Assembly: GCA_016209585.1 (NCBI GenBank)
Contig: JACQVU010000407.1
Location: 1 to 22,819, forward strand
Length of the DNA stretch: 22,819 nucleotides
Reading direction: 5' to 3'
Origin: Planctomycetota bacterium
GTDB lineage: Bacteria > Planctomycetota > UBA8742 > JACQVU01
Positions 16,601 through 22,819 of this stretch are shown in pieces (position 1 is the stretch's first letter; every line of letters starts with the position of its first letter). The notes beneath the pieces are model-generated. The model saw only the letters and a program-made list of their open reading frames with translations. It was not told the origin of the DNA and made no database searches. The position numbers were made by a program, and so were the translations under genes.

Positions 16601-16844
16601 CGAGTCGGTGGACCCCTCCAAGGCATCGGTCAAGACCCCGGCCTTTTACGTGCACGGCGACGCCGACGCCACGGTGAACGTCAACTCCACGATCTCCGTT
16701 CGCGACAAGATGTTGGCGAACGGCTGGGACGGCGCCATCGCCATCGCGCACTTCACCAAGGGTGGCGACCACTTCCAGAAGCCGCCCTTCATGCTTCATG
16801 CCGAGCCGATGTGGAAGTTCATGCAGAACCACTCCCTGCCGTGA
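13611..16844 (+). CDS. Lipoprotein with Ig/IPT-TIG repeats, kelch propeller and C-terminal esterase
   Basis: This 1077-residue exported protein starts at ATG 13611, 6 bp after AGGTGA (13599-13604); a GTG lies just before it. Hydrophobic residues 27-43 followed by ALAC give a plausible lipobox with lipidated C44. An Ig-like domain (about 66-180, with EYSTDGGKTW) is followed by three IPT/TIG domains (about 185-272, 290-370, 381-468), a poly-Pro linker (473-482) and about six kelch repeats (500-805, each with a (I/L/F)GG and a YDPAT-type strand). The C-terminal alpha/beta-hydrolase (826-1077) resembles PHB depolymerase/CE1 esterases: the nucleophile is S958 in GLSNGG, the acid D1019 in HGDADATV and the base H1054 in GGDHF. 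A surface enzyme attacking ester-linked polysaccharide or polyester is likely; the substrate is unknown. Linking a full catalytic triad to TIG and kelch modules is unusual. Confidence 0.88.
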   Translation: MDTRVNGRKPDSGVAAPKLSVGTTPAGAVLLLSVALLSLFALACGLGGGSAGGDLLAPPKAPPPFTVTTPTTFQTGDVKIYYDVIGPESSRMDVRVEYSTDGGKTWLTATERAGAPSQGTTNLLAGPAPGISHTYVWNSAADLAGKNSPSVKVRVTQLETSSTTGGKVAVEGSAKESGAFIVNNGPPSLTGVTPGQATSGRETEIVLSGSALSGAGVEFQNSSCAKTAAAFLRNASDTALTATVPATLAVGWYRIVLTTPAGTTEVTPCQSNLALVPASEKIEMVAPPPPPVVNSVSPASADNLTTVAITVTGSRFTGVTAAELSDGTNSYALTNLNVTSDTSLTATVQARQVPVGVYGVYVTGPGGKNPTTGANFTVQRGAPVVDAVSPSSGANDVATNLSISGINFTGATAVEIRGATTIPLTSVNVSSDTLVTATVPAGQAAGVYNVVVTTPVGASAAGSGSAYTVTTPGPPPPPPGGGTGSTNDDEVGKRTAAAGAFAWKSLSAIPSGGTSEVAVEDSNGVVYLLGGYRSSGAVKDVTRFDPASDTYSNKAMLATARGGAGAVRSGTNIYVIGGHDGAAALKSVEVFDASKEAMGTAAADLSTARNYAAAAIVDGKIYVFGGASSKTSSPGTILASAEKYDPATNKWTAIKALPSARWAAMATSTGGKVYLFGGKDSAGKALKETQVYDPATDAYTKKKDSVVPRAAGVAAPYDGKVFILGGEYQPPAEFITTQGNTIETNIVQVYDPAADSWGVRPSMLTPSAYLGGTICNGYGYLFGGLRFDFAGTANELLSKAGRFDPLTISGTSAASPSNGSGGGAAGANDLKVSSVGIGFAPAQRDYRVWAPKGYVASKAYPLVVWCHGSGMRSTDLSPTGAVSELTAIADRDGVLVAAPQALTNGAGQWGIPGLFTFCIDGRAAAKNFDIQFVQVDMLTDIKAKWNVDTKRIAIAGLSNGGFFATLAGTHNGQVWSSFVSIAGGDWNYQGGATLLGAESVDPSKASVKTPAFYVHGDADATVNVNSTISVRDKMLANGWDGAIAIAHFTKGGDHFQKPPFMLHAEPMWKFMQNHSLP

Positions 16845-16865
16845 CGTGACGTGACGTGACGTGAC
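16841..16865. repeat. GTGAC pentamer microsatellite (five units)
   Basis: Five perfect GTGAC units run through the stop codon of the lipoprotein gene (TGA 16842-16844). The 5-bp period repeats TGA in each frame, so read-through in any frame would stop at once. Confidence 0.9.
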
Positions 16866-16876
16866 GGCTGGCCGCC

Positions 16877-16904
16877 GGCGGCGGCGATGCGGCGGGAAGA
16901 TCAG
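16877..16904. repeat. 28-bp direct repeat, copy 1
   Basis: A perfect 28-bp direct repeat of 16953-16980, offset by 76 bp, in the 132-bp gap between the convergent lipoprotein and ispG genes. It contains the word GATGCGGCGGGAAGATCAG. Confidence 0.9.
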
Positions 16905-16936
16905 CCCGACGGCGCCGCCCGCGCCGTTTCCGCCCA

Positions 16937-16959
16937 CGCCGCCATTGCCTTGGGCGGCG
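16937..16959. terminator. Possible bidirectional terminator hairpin
   Basis: CGCCGCC (16937-16943) pairs with GGCGGCG (16953-16959) across a 9-nt loop, between convergent genes. There is no T-tract on either side, so intrinsic termination is uncertain. Confidence 0.35.
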
Positions 16960-16980
16960 GCGATGCGGCGGGAAGATCAG
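16953..16980. repeat. 28-bp direct repeat, copy 2
   Basis: Perfect copy of 16877-16904. It includes the ispG stop codon (TCA on the plus strand at 16977-16979), so copy 1 repeats the ispG termination context without any coding sequence. Confidence 0.9.
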
Positions 16981-18044
16981 TCCCCTTTGAACCGCCGGAT
17001 CTCCTCGCACAGCGCGTCGACCATCTGAGCCTCCGGCACCCGCGCCACCTCCACCCCCTTGCGGAAAATGATGCCGATCCCCTTCCCCCCGGCCAGGCCG
17101 ATGTCGGCCTCAGCCGCCTCGCCGGGGCCGTTCACGGCGCAGCCCAGGATCGACACCTTCATCGGCAGCGTCTCCAGATCGAGCCGCTTCTGCACCTCCT
17201 TCACCAGCGGCTCCAGATCAATCTCGATGCGCCCGCAGGTGGGGCAGGCCACGATCTCCGGCGACGTCACCCGCCGCCCGGTGGCCTTGAGCAGGTCCCA
17301 GCAGGCGCGCACCTCCACCACCGGATCGCCGACCAGCGAGATGCGAATGGTGTCGCCGATGCCGTCCACCAGCAGCGCCCCGATGCCGGCCGCGCTCTTG
17401 ATGGTGCCGTACCCGGCCAGGCCAGCCTCCGTGATGCCCAGGTGCAGCGGGTAGTCAGAGGCCCGCGAGAACCGACGGCAACTCTCGACGGCGGAGGGAA
17501 CGTCGGAAGACTTCAGCGAGACGATCACGTCGAAGTACTTCTCCGACTCGCAGAGTTCCACCCAGCGCAGGGCGCTCTCGACGAGGGCTTCGGGCGAGGG
17601 CCAGCCATGTTTCTCCAGCAAGTCTTTTTCGACCGATCCGGAGTTGACCCCCACGCGCATCGCGACGCCGCGGTTCCGGGCGGCGCGGATGATCTCACGC
17701 ACCTTGTCCATCTTGCCGATGTTGCCGGGGTTGATGCGCACCTTGTGCACCCCGGCCTCGATGGCGTCGAACGCCAGGTGGTAGTTGAAGTGGATGTCGG
17801 CGATGAGCGGCGCCCGCATCATCGCCCGCAACCCCTCCAGGTTGGCGGCGGCCTTGCGATCCGGCACCGCCACGCGGACGATCTCGCAGCCGGATTCTTC
17901 GAGCCGCCGGATCTCGGCGAGCGTGGCCTGGAAGTCGCGAGTGTCGGTGGTGGTCATCGACTGGACGGCGATGGGCCGATCGCCGCCCACGCCGACGTTG
18001 CCGACGGCCACCTCACGGGTCTTGCGGCGGGGGTATGCGAACAT
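16977..18044 (-). CDS. ispG: 4-Hydroxy-3-methylbut-2-en-1-yl diphosphate synthase
   Basis: IspG (GcpE) catalyses the penultimate step of the MEP isoprenoid pathway, reducing MEcPP to HMBPP with a 4Fe-4S cluster in the cytoplasm. The 355-residue protein has the TIM-barrel part (VQSMTTTDT, ADIHFNYHLA, RINPGNIG, RVGVNSGS) and the C-terminal Fe-S domain with ligands C267 and C270 (CPTCGR), C302 and E309 (GCAVNGPGE). The order and spacing match the E. coli enzyme, and nothing is missing. The start is set at ATG 18044; the frame stays open to a GTG at 18098, which would add 18 residues unlike the family N-terminus. No ribosome binding site is clear at either. It is divergent from the ATPase gene at 18192 and convergent with the lipoprotein gene. 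Confidence 0.96.
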   Translation of the reverse strand: MFAYPRRKTREVAVGNVGVGGDRPIAVQSMTTTDTRDFQATLAEIRRLEESGCEIVRVAVPDRKAAANLEGLRAMMRAPLIADIHFNYHLAFDAIEAGVHKVRINPGNIGKMDKVREIIRAARNRGVAMRVGVNSGSVEKDLLEKHGWPSPEALVESALRWVELCESEKYFDVIVSLKSSDVPSAVESCRRFSRASDYPLHLGITEAGLAGYGTIKSAAGIGALLVDGIGDTIRISLVGDPVVEVRACWDLLKATGRRVTSPEIVACPTCGRIEIDLEPLVKEVQKRLDLETLPMKVSILGCAVNGPGEAAEADIGLAGGKGIGIIFRKGVEVARVPEAQMVDALCEEIRRFKGD

Positions 18045-18191
18045 GAGAAACGGGGCGAAGCACGGGCTGGTGGAGGCGTGAACAGAACCGACCACCACAC
18101 CTTAGCCTACTGGTTTTGGGGGCGGAGGCGCCAGGTTTCAAGTTCGATTCCGTCCGAGTCCTTGAGACGTGATCGCGGATTCTGTAAAACT

Positions 18192-19790
18192 ATGGCGGAA
18201 TATATGACCGCCTTGAGTCAGAACCTTCGCCAAATCTGGGATCAGCTTCGGGGCCAGAAGGCTTCTCGAGAGGACTATCTCGATCAGGTCCGCATCCAGA
18301 AACTCCGCGGTATTCAGGATCTGCGGGTCGCCTTGCCGTTCCCGGTATGTGTGCTCGCGGGGGCCAATGGGTGCGGCAAGACTACGGTGCTCTTGGCGCT
18401 GGCGTGCGCGTACCGTCCACCATCCCCGGAGTGGGATGCGGAGCCGGTCACCAACACTCCGGCGAAACTCTTCCCCGACTTCCGGCCGAAAGGTGACCCC
18501 ACGCTGTCCGACTCTCCGGGAAGGGCGGAGATCGAGTACTCCTACACGTCGAAGGGGCAGTCACTCAGCATGGCGTGGAAACGCGGAGCCGGCAAGTGGA
18601 GCCGGAGTTTCTTCGGCCGCAAGCGCGGCGAACAGCCCGTGCGGACGGTCTACCTTCACACGTTGTCAAAACTCACCAATCCTTCCGAAGTTCGGAGCGT
18701 CATACAACTCGCGCAGCGCGCGTTCACCAGCGCCGACGTGGACGCGTCAGACATCGGCTTCGCTCAACGCATCCTGGGCTTCAAATACGCCCGGTTGGCG
18801 GTGGTCAAGCATGGGAAGCGGAACCTGCTGGTGGCCGATCGATCGGACGTGACGGGAGACGCGGTGCGCTATTCCGAGTTTCACATGTCCGCGGGCGAGC
18901 GCGCCGTGATCCGTCTCTCCATGAGCCTGTCGAAAATGGAGAGCGTGCTGGTGCTCGTCGATGAGGTTGAGGCGGGGCTGCATCCTCAGGTCCAGCAGAT
19001 GCTCATGCTGGAACTGCAGCGCCTCGCCCTGCGCAATCGTATTCAGATTGTCTGCACGACGCACAGCCCGGCGGTGCTCGACACCGTTCCGATGGAGGCC
19101 CGCGTCTTCCTGGAGCGCGATGGCGACAACGTGAAGCGGCGGGAGGCCTTTCGCGACATCATCCAAAAAACGCTGTACGGAAGGTCGCAAAATGTGTTGT
19201 CGTTCCTCTGTGAGGACGCGGAATCCGAAGCGTTGGTTCGCGGCGTTCTCGACTTCCTGGGTCCAAAACTGGACTTCCTCCAGAACGATATCGAGGTTGG
19301 CCGGGACACGGGCAAGGATCAGTTCCCCGCGCACATGGAGACATTGGCTCGATTTCGCAGGCTCGGCGACGTCGTGTTCGTGCTGGATGGCGACGGCCAG
19401 GACGTGAAGCAAAGGATGGAACGTCGCGCCGAGGAATTGGGCCAGCGCGTTCGAGTGATTTGCCTTCCGGGAGGTGAAATTCCCGAAACGTGGGCATGGG
19501 CGCTGCTCGAAAAAAGCGCCGAGAAATACGCGGAATACTTCGGACTCGATGCCGCCGGCCTCCGTGCCAAAATTCGCGCCTGGGACGGTGTCTTCAGCGC
19601 CGCCGCGGACAAACCGGCTGCGATATCAAAAAACAAGATGGCGACGCTGGCCGATGAACACTCGCGCTCCATGCCGGATCTGTTCCGCCACCTCGCGAAG
19701 TCAGAAGCCGCGCCGAAAGGCGGTTCGGTTTTCGAACTGGCCGTTTCTCTCGAAGACACTATTCGGAACTGGCGCGCCACCCGTGACTGA
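18192..19790 (+). CDS. OLD-like ATPase-TOPRIM nuclease, probable defence protein
   Basis: This 532-residue protein couples an ABC-type ATPase to a C-terminal TOPRIM-like domain, the layout of OLD family nucleases, several of which act against phages (P2 Old, GajA). Seen directly: Walker A GANGCGKTT (57-65), signature SAGER (233-237), Walker B with D257-E258 (VLVLVDEVEAGLHP) and the H-loop CTTHSP (288-293). The TOPRIM part has E341 in FLCEDAESEAL and D399/D401 in FVLDGDGQD. No UvrD-like helicase (GajB) or reverse transcriptase lies next to it, so it is a solo OLD. It has lower GC and more mixed codon use than its neighbours ispG and birA, suggesting transfer. The start is ATG 18192 (or 18204), with only a weak ribosome binding site; the longer open frame to the left is antisense to ispG and not real. 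Confidence 0.82.
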   Translation: MAEYMTALSQNLRQIWDQLRGQKASREDYLDQVRIQKLRGIQDLRVALPFPVCVLAGANGCGKTTVLLALACAYRPPSPEWDAEPVTNTPAKLFPDFRPKGDPTLSDSPGRAEIEYSYTSKGQSLSMAWKRGAGKWSRSFFGRKRGEQPVRTVYLHTLSKLTNPSEVRSVIQLAQRAFTSADVDASDIGFAQRILGFKYARLAVVKHGKRNLLVADRSDVTGDAVRYSEFHMSAGERAVIRLSMSLSKMESVLVLVDEVEAGLHPQVQQMLMLELQRLALRNRIQIVCTTHSPAVLDTVPMEARVFLERDGDNVKRREAFRDIIQKTLYGRSQNVLSFLCEDAESEALVRGVLDFLGPKLDFLQNDIEVGRDTGKDQFPAHMETLARFRRLGDVVFVLDGDGQDVKQRMERRAEELGQRVRVICLPGGEIPETWAWALLEKSAEKYAEYFGLDAAGLRAKIRAWDGVFSAAADKPAAISKNKMATLADEHSRSMPDLFRHLAKSEAAPKGGSVFELAVSLEDTIRNWRATRD

Positions 19791-19794
19791 CAAG

Positions 19795-19817
19795 GAACCG
19801 CCGCCGCCGGCTGGTTC
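19795..19817. terminator. Possible bidirectional terminator hairpin
   Basis: GAACC plus GCC (19795-19802) pairs with GGC plus GGTTC (19809-19817, one bulged T) around a 6-nt GC loop, in the 42-bp gap between convergent genes. There is no T-tract, so its activity is uncertain. Confidence 0.4.
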
Positions 19818-19832
19818 GACGGGCTGCTATGG

Positions 19833-20699
19833 TCAGCGAGGGTCCGGTCGCGGCGCGGCCTCGCCCTGGACCAACGTGAACTCGCGGACGTGCTCGCCCG
19901 CGTACCGCACGGGGCCGCGGGCGTCGCCGGCGTCGACGAGCACCCCCGCGGCGAGGTCGACGTCGGCCAGCCGTCCGGTGACCCGCGCGCCGCGGTGGTC
20001 GAACGTCACCATCCGGCCCAGCGCCGAGTTCCGCGCGCGCCAGTCGCCCGCCAGCGCGGCGGCGCCGTGCGCGCGGTACCGGCCATAGCGCGCGTCCAGC
20101 GCCCGCAGCACCTCGGCCAGCAAGGCGGCTCGATCCCGCTCACGCCCCAGGGCCATCAAAAGGCTCACCGCCAGCGGCCGGAGCGGCGGGGGGAAGTCCG
20201 ACGCTTCGGAATTGACGTTCAGGCCGACGCCGACGACGTAGGCGCCGGGGTGGGACGACGAGCCTTCCACCAGCACGCCGCCCAGTTTACGCCCCGCGAG
20301 GAAAAGGTCGTTGGGCCACATCACGGCCGTTTCCGGCAAAACGTCGCCCACGGCCAGGGCGGCGATCACGGTCATCGCCCGCGGCGCGTCCTCACGCGGG
20401 CCGGGGCGGAGAATCACCGAGAAGAGCAGGTCTTTTGATGGCGAAGCGTCCCACCGCGCGCCCAACCGCCCGCGGCCGGCGGTCTGGTGTTCGGCGATGA
20501 CCACCGCGCCCTCGGGCGCGCCCTCGGCCAGCAGCGCCAGCGCGCGGCTGTTGGTCGAATCAATGCTCTCGTGCAGCTCCAGGTGGCGGCCGACGACGCC
20601 CGCCGCCCCTTCCTTGGCGGGCGCGGTCGCGAGCAGCCCGCGAAGCCGGGCCGCGTCGAGCCGCCGCGGGCCGCTCAGTTGAGGAACTTGCCGAGCCAA
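19833..20699 (-). CDS. birA: Biotin--[acetyl-CoA-carboxylase] ligase (group I, no DNA-binding domain)
   Basis: The enzyme activates biotin with ATP and attaches it to the carrier protein of biotin-dependent carboxylases in the cytoplasm. With a start at TTG 20699 it has 288 residues. The catalytic domain shows ESIDSTN (44-50), the biotinyl-AMP loop GRGRLGARW (75-83), the WPND motif and KLGGVLVEG, followed by the small SH3-like C-terminal domain. There is no N-terminal helix-turn-helix, so it cannot act as a BirA-type repressor. No ATG or GTG exists near the family N-terminus in this frame. TTG 20699 gives a 25-bp overlap with the end of hppA, which suggests translational coupling; a CTG just after the hppA stop is an alternative. 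The frame open further upstream (to 20915) is antiparallel noise inside hppA. Confidence 0.9.
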   Translation of the reverse strand: MARQVPQLSGPRRLDAARLRGLLATAPAKEGAAGVVGRHLELHESIDSTNSRALALLAEGAPEGAVVIAEHQTAGRGRLGARWDASPSKDLLFSVILRPGPREDAPRAMTVIAALAVGDVLPETAVMWPNDLFLAGRKLGGVLVEGSSSHPGAYVVGVGLNVNSEASDFPPPLRPLAVSLLMALGRERDRAALLAEVLRALDARYGRYRAHGAAALAGDWRARNSALGRMVTFDHRGARVTGRLADVDLAAGVLVDAGDARGPVRYAGEHVREFTLVQGEAAPRPDPR

Positions 20700-22819
20700 G
20701 CGAGGATACGGTCGCCGTCGACGTTCACCTTCACCGTCAGGCCTGCGAAGACGATGGCCACCATCGACATCAGTTTGATGAGGATGTTGAGCGACGGCCC
20801 CGACGTGTCTTTGAACGGGTCGCCCACCGTGTCGCCCACCACGGCCGCCTTGTGGGCCGGGCTGCCCTTGCCGCCGTAGTGGCCCTCTTCCACGTATTTC
20901 TTGGCGTTGTCCCACGCGCCGCCCGAGGTGGCCATCATCACGGCCAGCACGAACCCGCAGACCAGCGCCCCGCCCAGAAGGCCGATGACTCCCGGCACGC
21001 CCAGCAGCACGCCGGTGGCCACGGGCAGCGCCACGGCCAGCATGGAGGGCAACACCATTTCCCGCTGGGCGCCGCGGGTGGAGATGTCGACGCAGCGGGC
21101 GTAGTCGGCCCGCGCCGTGCCTTCCATGAGGCCCGCGATGGTGCGGAACTGGCGGCGCACCTCCTCCACCATCGCGCCGGCCGCGCGGCCCACGGCCTTC
21201 ATGGTCAGCGCGCAGAAGAAGAAGGCCGACATCGCGCCCAGGAACATGCCCACCAGCACCTTCGGGTTGAGCAGGTCTACCTTGAAACGCGCCATGAAGT
21301 CCGCCGGGCTGGCCGAGCCGGCCCCGACGTACAACCGCTCCTGGATGGTCTCCCGATTGGTGGCCGCCGCCAGGTCGTGCTCCGTCACCACGCTGCGCCG
21401 CGTCTTGCGCGCCTGCTGGGCGAAGGGGATCAGCGCCACCGCCAACTGCTGTTGCTCCGCCGGCAGGGCATTCAAGCGCGCGCTGCTCACCGTGCCTTCG
21501 GTGGCGGAGGAGGTGTCGAACGCGGCCAACTGGTCGCGCAACCGCGCGGCTTCCTCCTTGTGGCCGGCCGCCTCGCGGTCGGCGGCAACTTTCTCCACCT
21601 CCGTTTTCACGCGCACGTGGGCGTCCTTGAAGTCGGCCTCGCGCGCCGCGGCCGCCATGACCGCGGTGTTGTCGCGGCCCGCAGCCGTGGCGGGGTCAGC
21701 CTTCAGCAACTTGCCATGGTCCGCCGCCTCGGTGACCGCCGCCGCCACCTCGCCGTTGTTCAGGTAGACCCGGATCTCCTCAAGGTAGGCCGCGAGCAGC
21801 GCCAGCGCCGTGAGGGCGGCCGAGCCGATGGCGAACCCCTTGCCCGTGGCTGCGGTGGTGTTGCCCAGCGCGTCCAGGGCGTCGGTGCGCTTGCGCACCT
21901 CCTTCTCCAGGCCGGCCATCTCGGCGTTGCCGCCGGCATTGTCGGCGATAGGCCCGTACGCGTCCGTGGCCAGCGTGAGGCCGAGGGTGGAAAGCATACC
22001 CACGGCGGCGATGCCCACGCCGTAGAGGCCCAGCGAGGGGTTGTCAAGCCCGCCGGCGAAGACGAACGCCAGGATCATGCCGAGGCCGATGGTGATGACC
22101 GGGATGCCGGTGGACATCATTCCCACCGCGATGCCGTCGATGATCACCGTGGCCGCGCCCATTTCCGATTGCTTGGCGATGCCGCGGGTGGGCGGGTGTT
22201 CGTGCGCCGTGTAATACTCCGTCGTCTTGCCGATGACCACGCCCGCGAACAAGCCGCACCAGATGGCCCAGGCGATGCCGTGCGGCAACCCGAGTTGATC
22301 GATCACGAACCAGGCCGCGATCGCGATGCCGATGGAGGAGAACAGCACCGCGCGCATGAGCGAGTTCAACAACTCCCGCATCCCGGCCTTCTCGCCGGTG
22401 CGCACCAGGAGAATGAAGATGATCGACAGCGCCGTGCCCACCGCGGCCACCACCATCGGCGCGGCCAGAAACTTCAGTTGCAACGTCTGCAGGAAATCCG
22501 GGTCCCACCAGTGGAGGTCGGTTTTGGTCCGCTCGCCCATCACCCGCGCCGTCTCCATCAGCGTGTGGGTGCCCTCGCCCAGCCGCATCTGCGGCACCGC
22601 CGCCACGCCCAGCGCGGCGGTCGCCAGGATGGAGCCGGCGTAGGACTCGTACAGGTCGGCCCCCATGCCGGCCACGTCGCCCACGTTGTCGCCCACGTTG
22701 TCGGCGATGGTGGCCGGGTTCCGCGGGTCGTCCGCCGGGATGCCGGCTTCCAACTTCCCCACCAGGTCGGAACCCACGTCGGCCGACTTCGTGTAAATGA
22801 CCCCGCACACTCGCGCGAA
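20675..22819 (-). CDS. hppA: K+-dependent membrane pyrophosphatase (ion pump), 5' part outside window
   Basis: This inner-membrane pump couples PPi hydrolysis to H+ or Na+ export. The gene runs off the right edge; the first visible residues are FARVCGVIYTK and the N-terminal helices are missing. All PPi-binding segments in view are intact: DNVGDNVGDVAGMGADL, DNAGGNAEM and GDTVGDPFKDTSGPS. In GNTTAATGKGFAIGSA the residue after GNTT is Ala, not Lys, which in this family marks K+-dependent enzymes. Between the helix ending in ALLAAYLEE and the DLLNPKVLVG helix there are about 165 residues (roughly 21283-21780), against some 20-25 in Thermotoga or plant enzymes. The insert is hydrophilic, has a charged helix near AREADFKDAHVRVKTEVEK, and by family topology (loop 12-13) would face outside. 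birA overlaps its stop. Confidence 0.95.
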   Translation of the reverse strand, partial: FARVCGVIYTKSADVGSDLVGKLEAGIPADDPRNPATIADNVGDNVGDVAGMGADLYESYAGSILATAALGVAAVPQMRLGEGTHTLMETARVMGERTKTDLHWWDPDFLQTLQLKFLAAPMVVAAVGTALSIIFILLVRTGEKAGMRELLNSLMRAVLFSSIGIAIAAWFVIDQLGLPHGIAWAIWCGLFAGVVIGKTTEYYTAHEHPPTRGIAKQSEMGAATVIIDGIAVGMMSTGIPVITIGLGMILAFVFAGGLDNPSLGLYGVGIAAVGMLSTLGLTLATDAYGPIADNAGGNAEMAGLEKEVRKRTDALDALGNTTAATGKGFAIGSAALTALALLAAYLEEIRVYLNNGEVAAAVTEAADHGKLLKADPATAAGRDNTAVMAAAAREADFKDAHVRVKTEVEKVAADREAAGHKEEAARLRDQLAAFDTSSATEGTVSSARLNALPAEQQQLAVALIPFAQQARKTRRSVVTEHDLAAATNRETIQERLYVGAGSASPADFMARFKVDLLNPKVLVGMFLGAMSAFFFCALTMKAVGRAAGAMVEEVRRQFRTIAGLMEGTARADYARCVDISTRGAQREMVLPSMLAVALPVATGVLLGVPGVIGLLGGALVCGFVLAVMMATSGGAWDNAKKYVEEGHYGGKGSPAHKAAVVGDTVGDPFKDTSGPSLNILIKLMSMVAIVFAGLTVKVNVDGDRILAWLGKFLN

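Noticed and set aside
14820..16937. 705-residue open frame antisense to the lipoprotein gene
   Set aside because: Arg/His/Gly-rich translation with no domain; the plus strand shows kelch periodicity and an esterase triad.
18136..18165. tRNA-like T-loop word TTCGATTC upstream of the OLD-like gene
   Set aside because: The flanking bases do not form the 5-bp T stem, and no acceptor stem or anticodon arm could be built.
16887..18191. Open extension of the OLD-like gene by 435 codons to the left
   Set aside because: It is fully antisense to ispG and unlike any protein; the ATPase begins at 18192 or 18204.

Overview
The window is a gene-dense, GC-rich bacterial chromosome segment with strong third-position G/C, which is why long spurious reading frames run antisense to most genes. 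The gene content is housekeeping and environmental: succinate dehydrogenase iron-sulfur subunit, the MEP-pathway enzyme IspG, a membrane pyrophosphatase (HppA), a biotin ligase, a DUF4912/GH57 glucan-branching pair, an RsbU/SpoIIE-type phosphatase and a diguanylate cyclase. This fits a free-living bacterium of a poorly sampled GC-rich lineage. No rRNA or other decisive phylogenetic marker is present, so I do not assign a phylum.

Layout, left to right. (1) 37-816: sdhB, preceded by a 7-bp microsatellite. (2) 838-5034: an island holding a two-gene restriction-modification system, made of a nuclease-methyltransferase fusion and a two-TRD specificity subunit, as in BcgI-like type IIB systems. The specificity gene carries a DUF4926-like C-terminal tail and is overlapped by a DUF6883-like gene, so a probable toxin-antitoxin-type pair is fused to the R-M operon. 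The island is bracketed by two ~215-bp, ~96% identical copies of the sdhB 3' end (623-837 and 5035-5249). All five coding differences between the copies are silent third-position changes. (3) 5329-5754: a small uncharacterised gene followed by a truncated in-frame paralogue. (4) 5901-9066: a DUF4912 protein and a GH57 1,4-alpha-glucan branching enzyme, with a convergent cysteine-cluster (YkgJ-type) gene behind them. (5) 9657-13267: a strong sigma70-type promoter driving a signalling operon, a PP2C/SpoIIE phosphatase with four tandem CxxC...H...C modules and then a PAS-GAF-GGDEF diguanylate cyclase with an inhibitory I-site. (6) 13611-16844: a large predicted lipoprotein combining Ig-like/IPT-TIG repeats, a kelch propeller and a C-terminal alpha/beta-hydrolase esterase. 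(7) 16977-18044 (-): ispG. (8) 18192-19790: an OLD-like ABC ATPase-TOPRIM protein, a likely second defence gene. (9) 19833-22819 (-): hppA (cut by the window edge) overlapping birA; hppA carries a ~165-residue predicted extracytoplasmic insertion.

The best candidates for a previously undescribed system are the R-M/DUF4926/DUF6883 island inside a duplicated sdhB end, and the four-module zinc-finger-like sensor on a SpoIIE phosphatase paired with a diguanylate cyclase.
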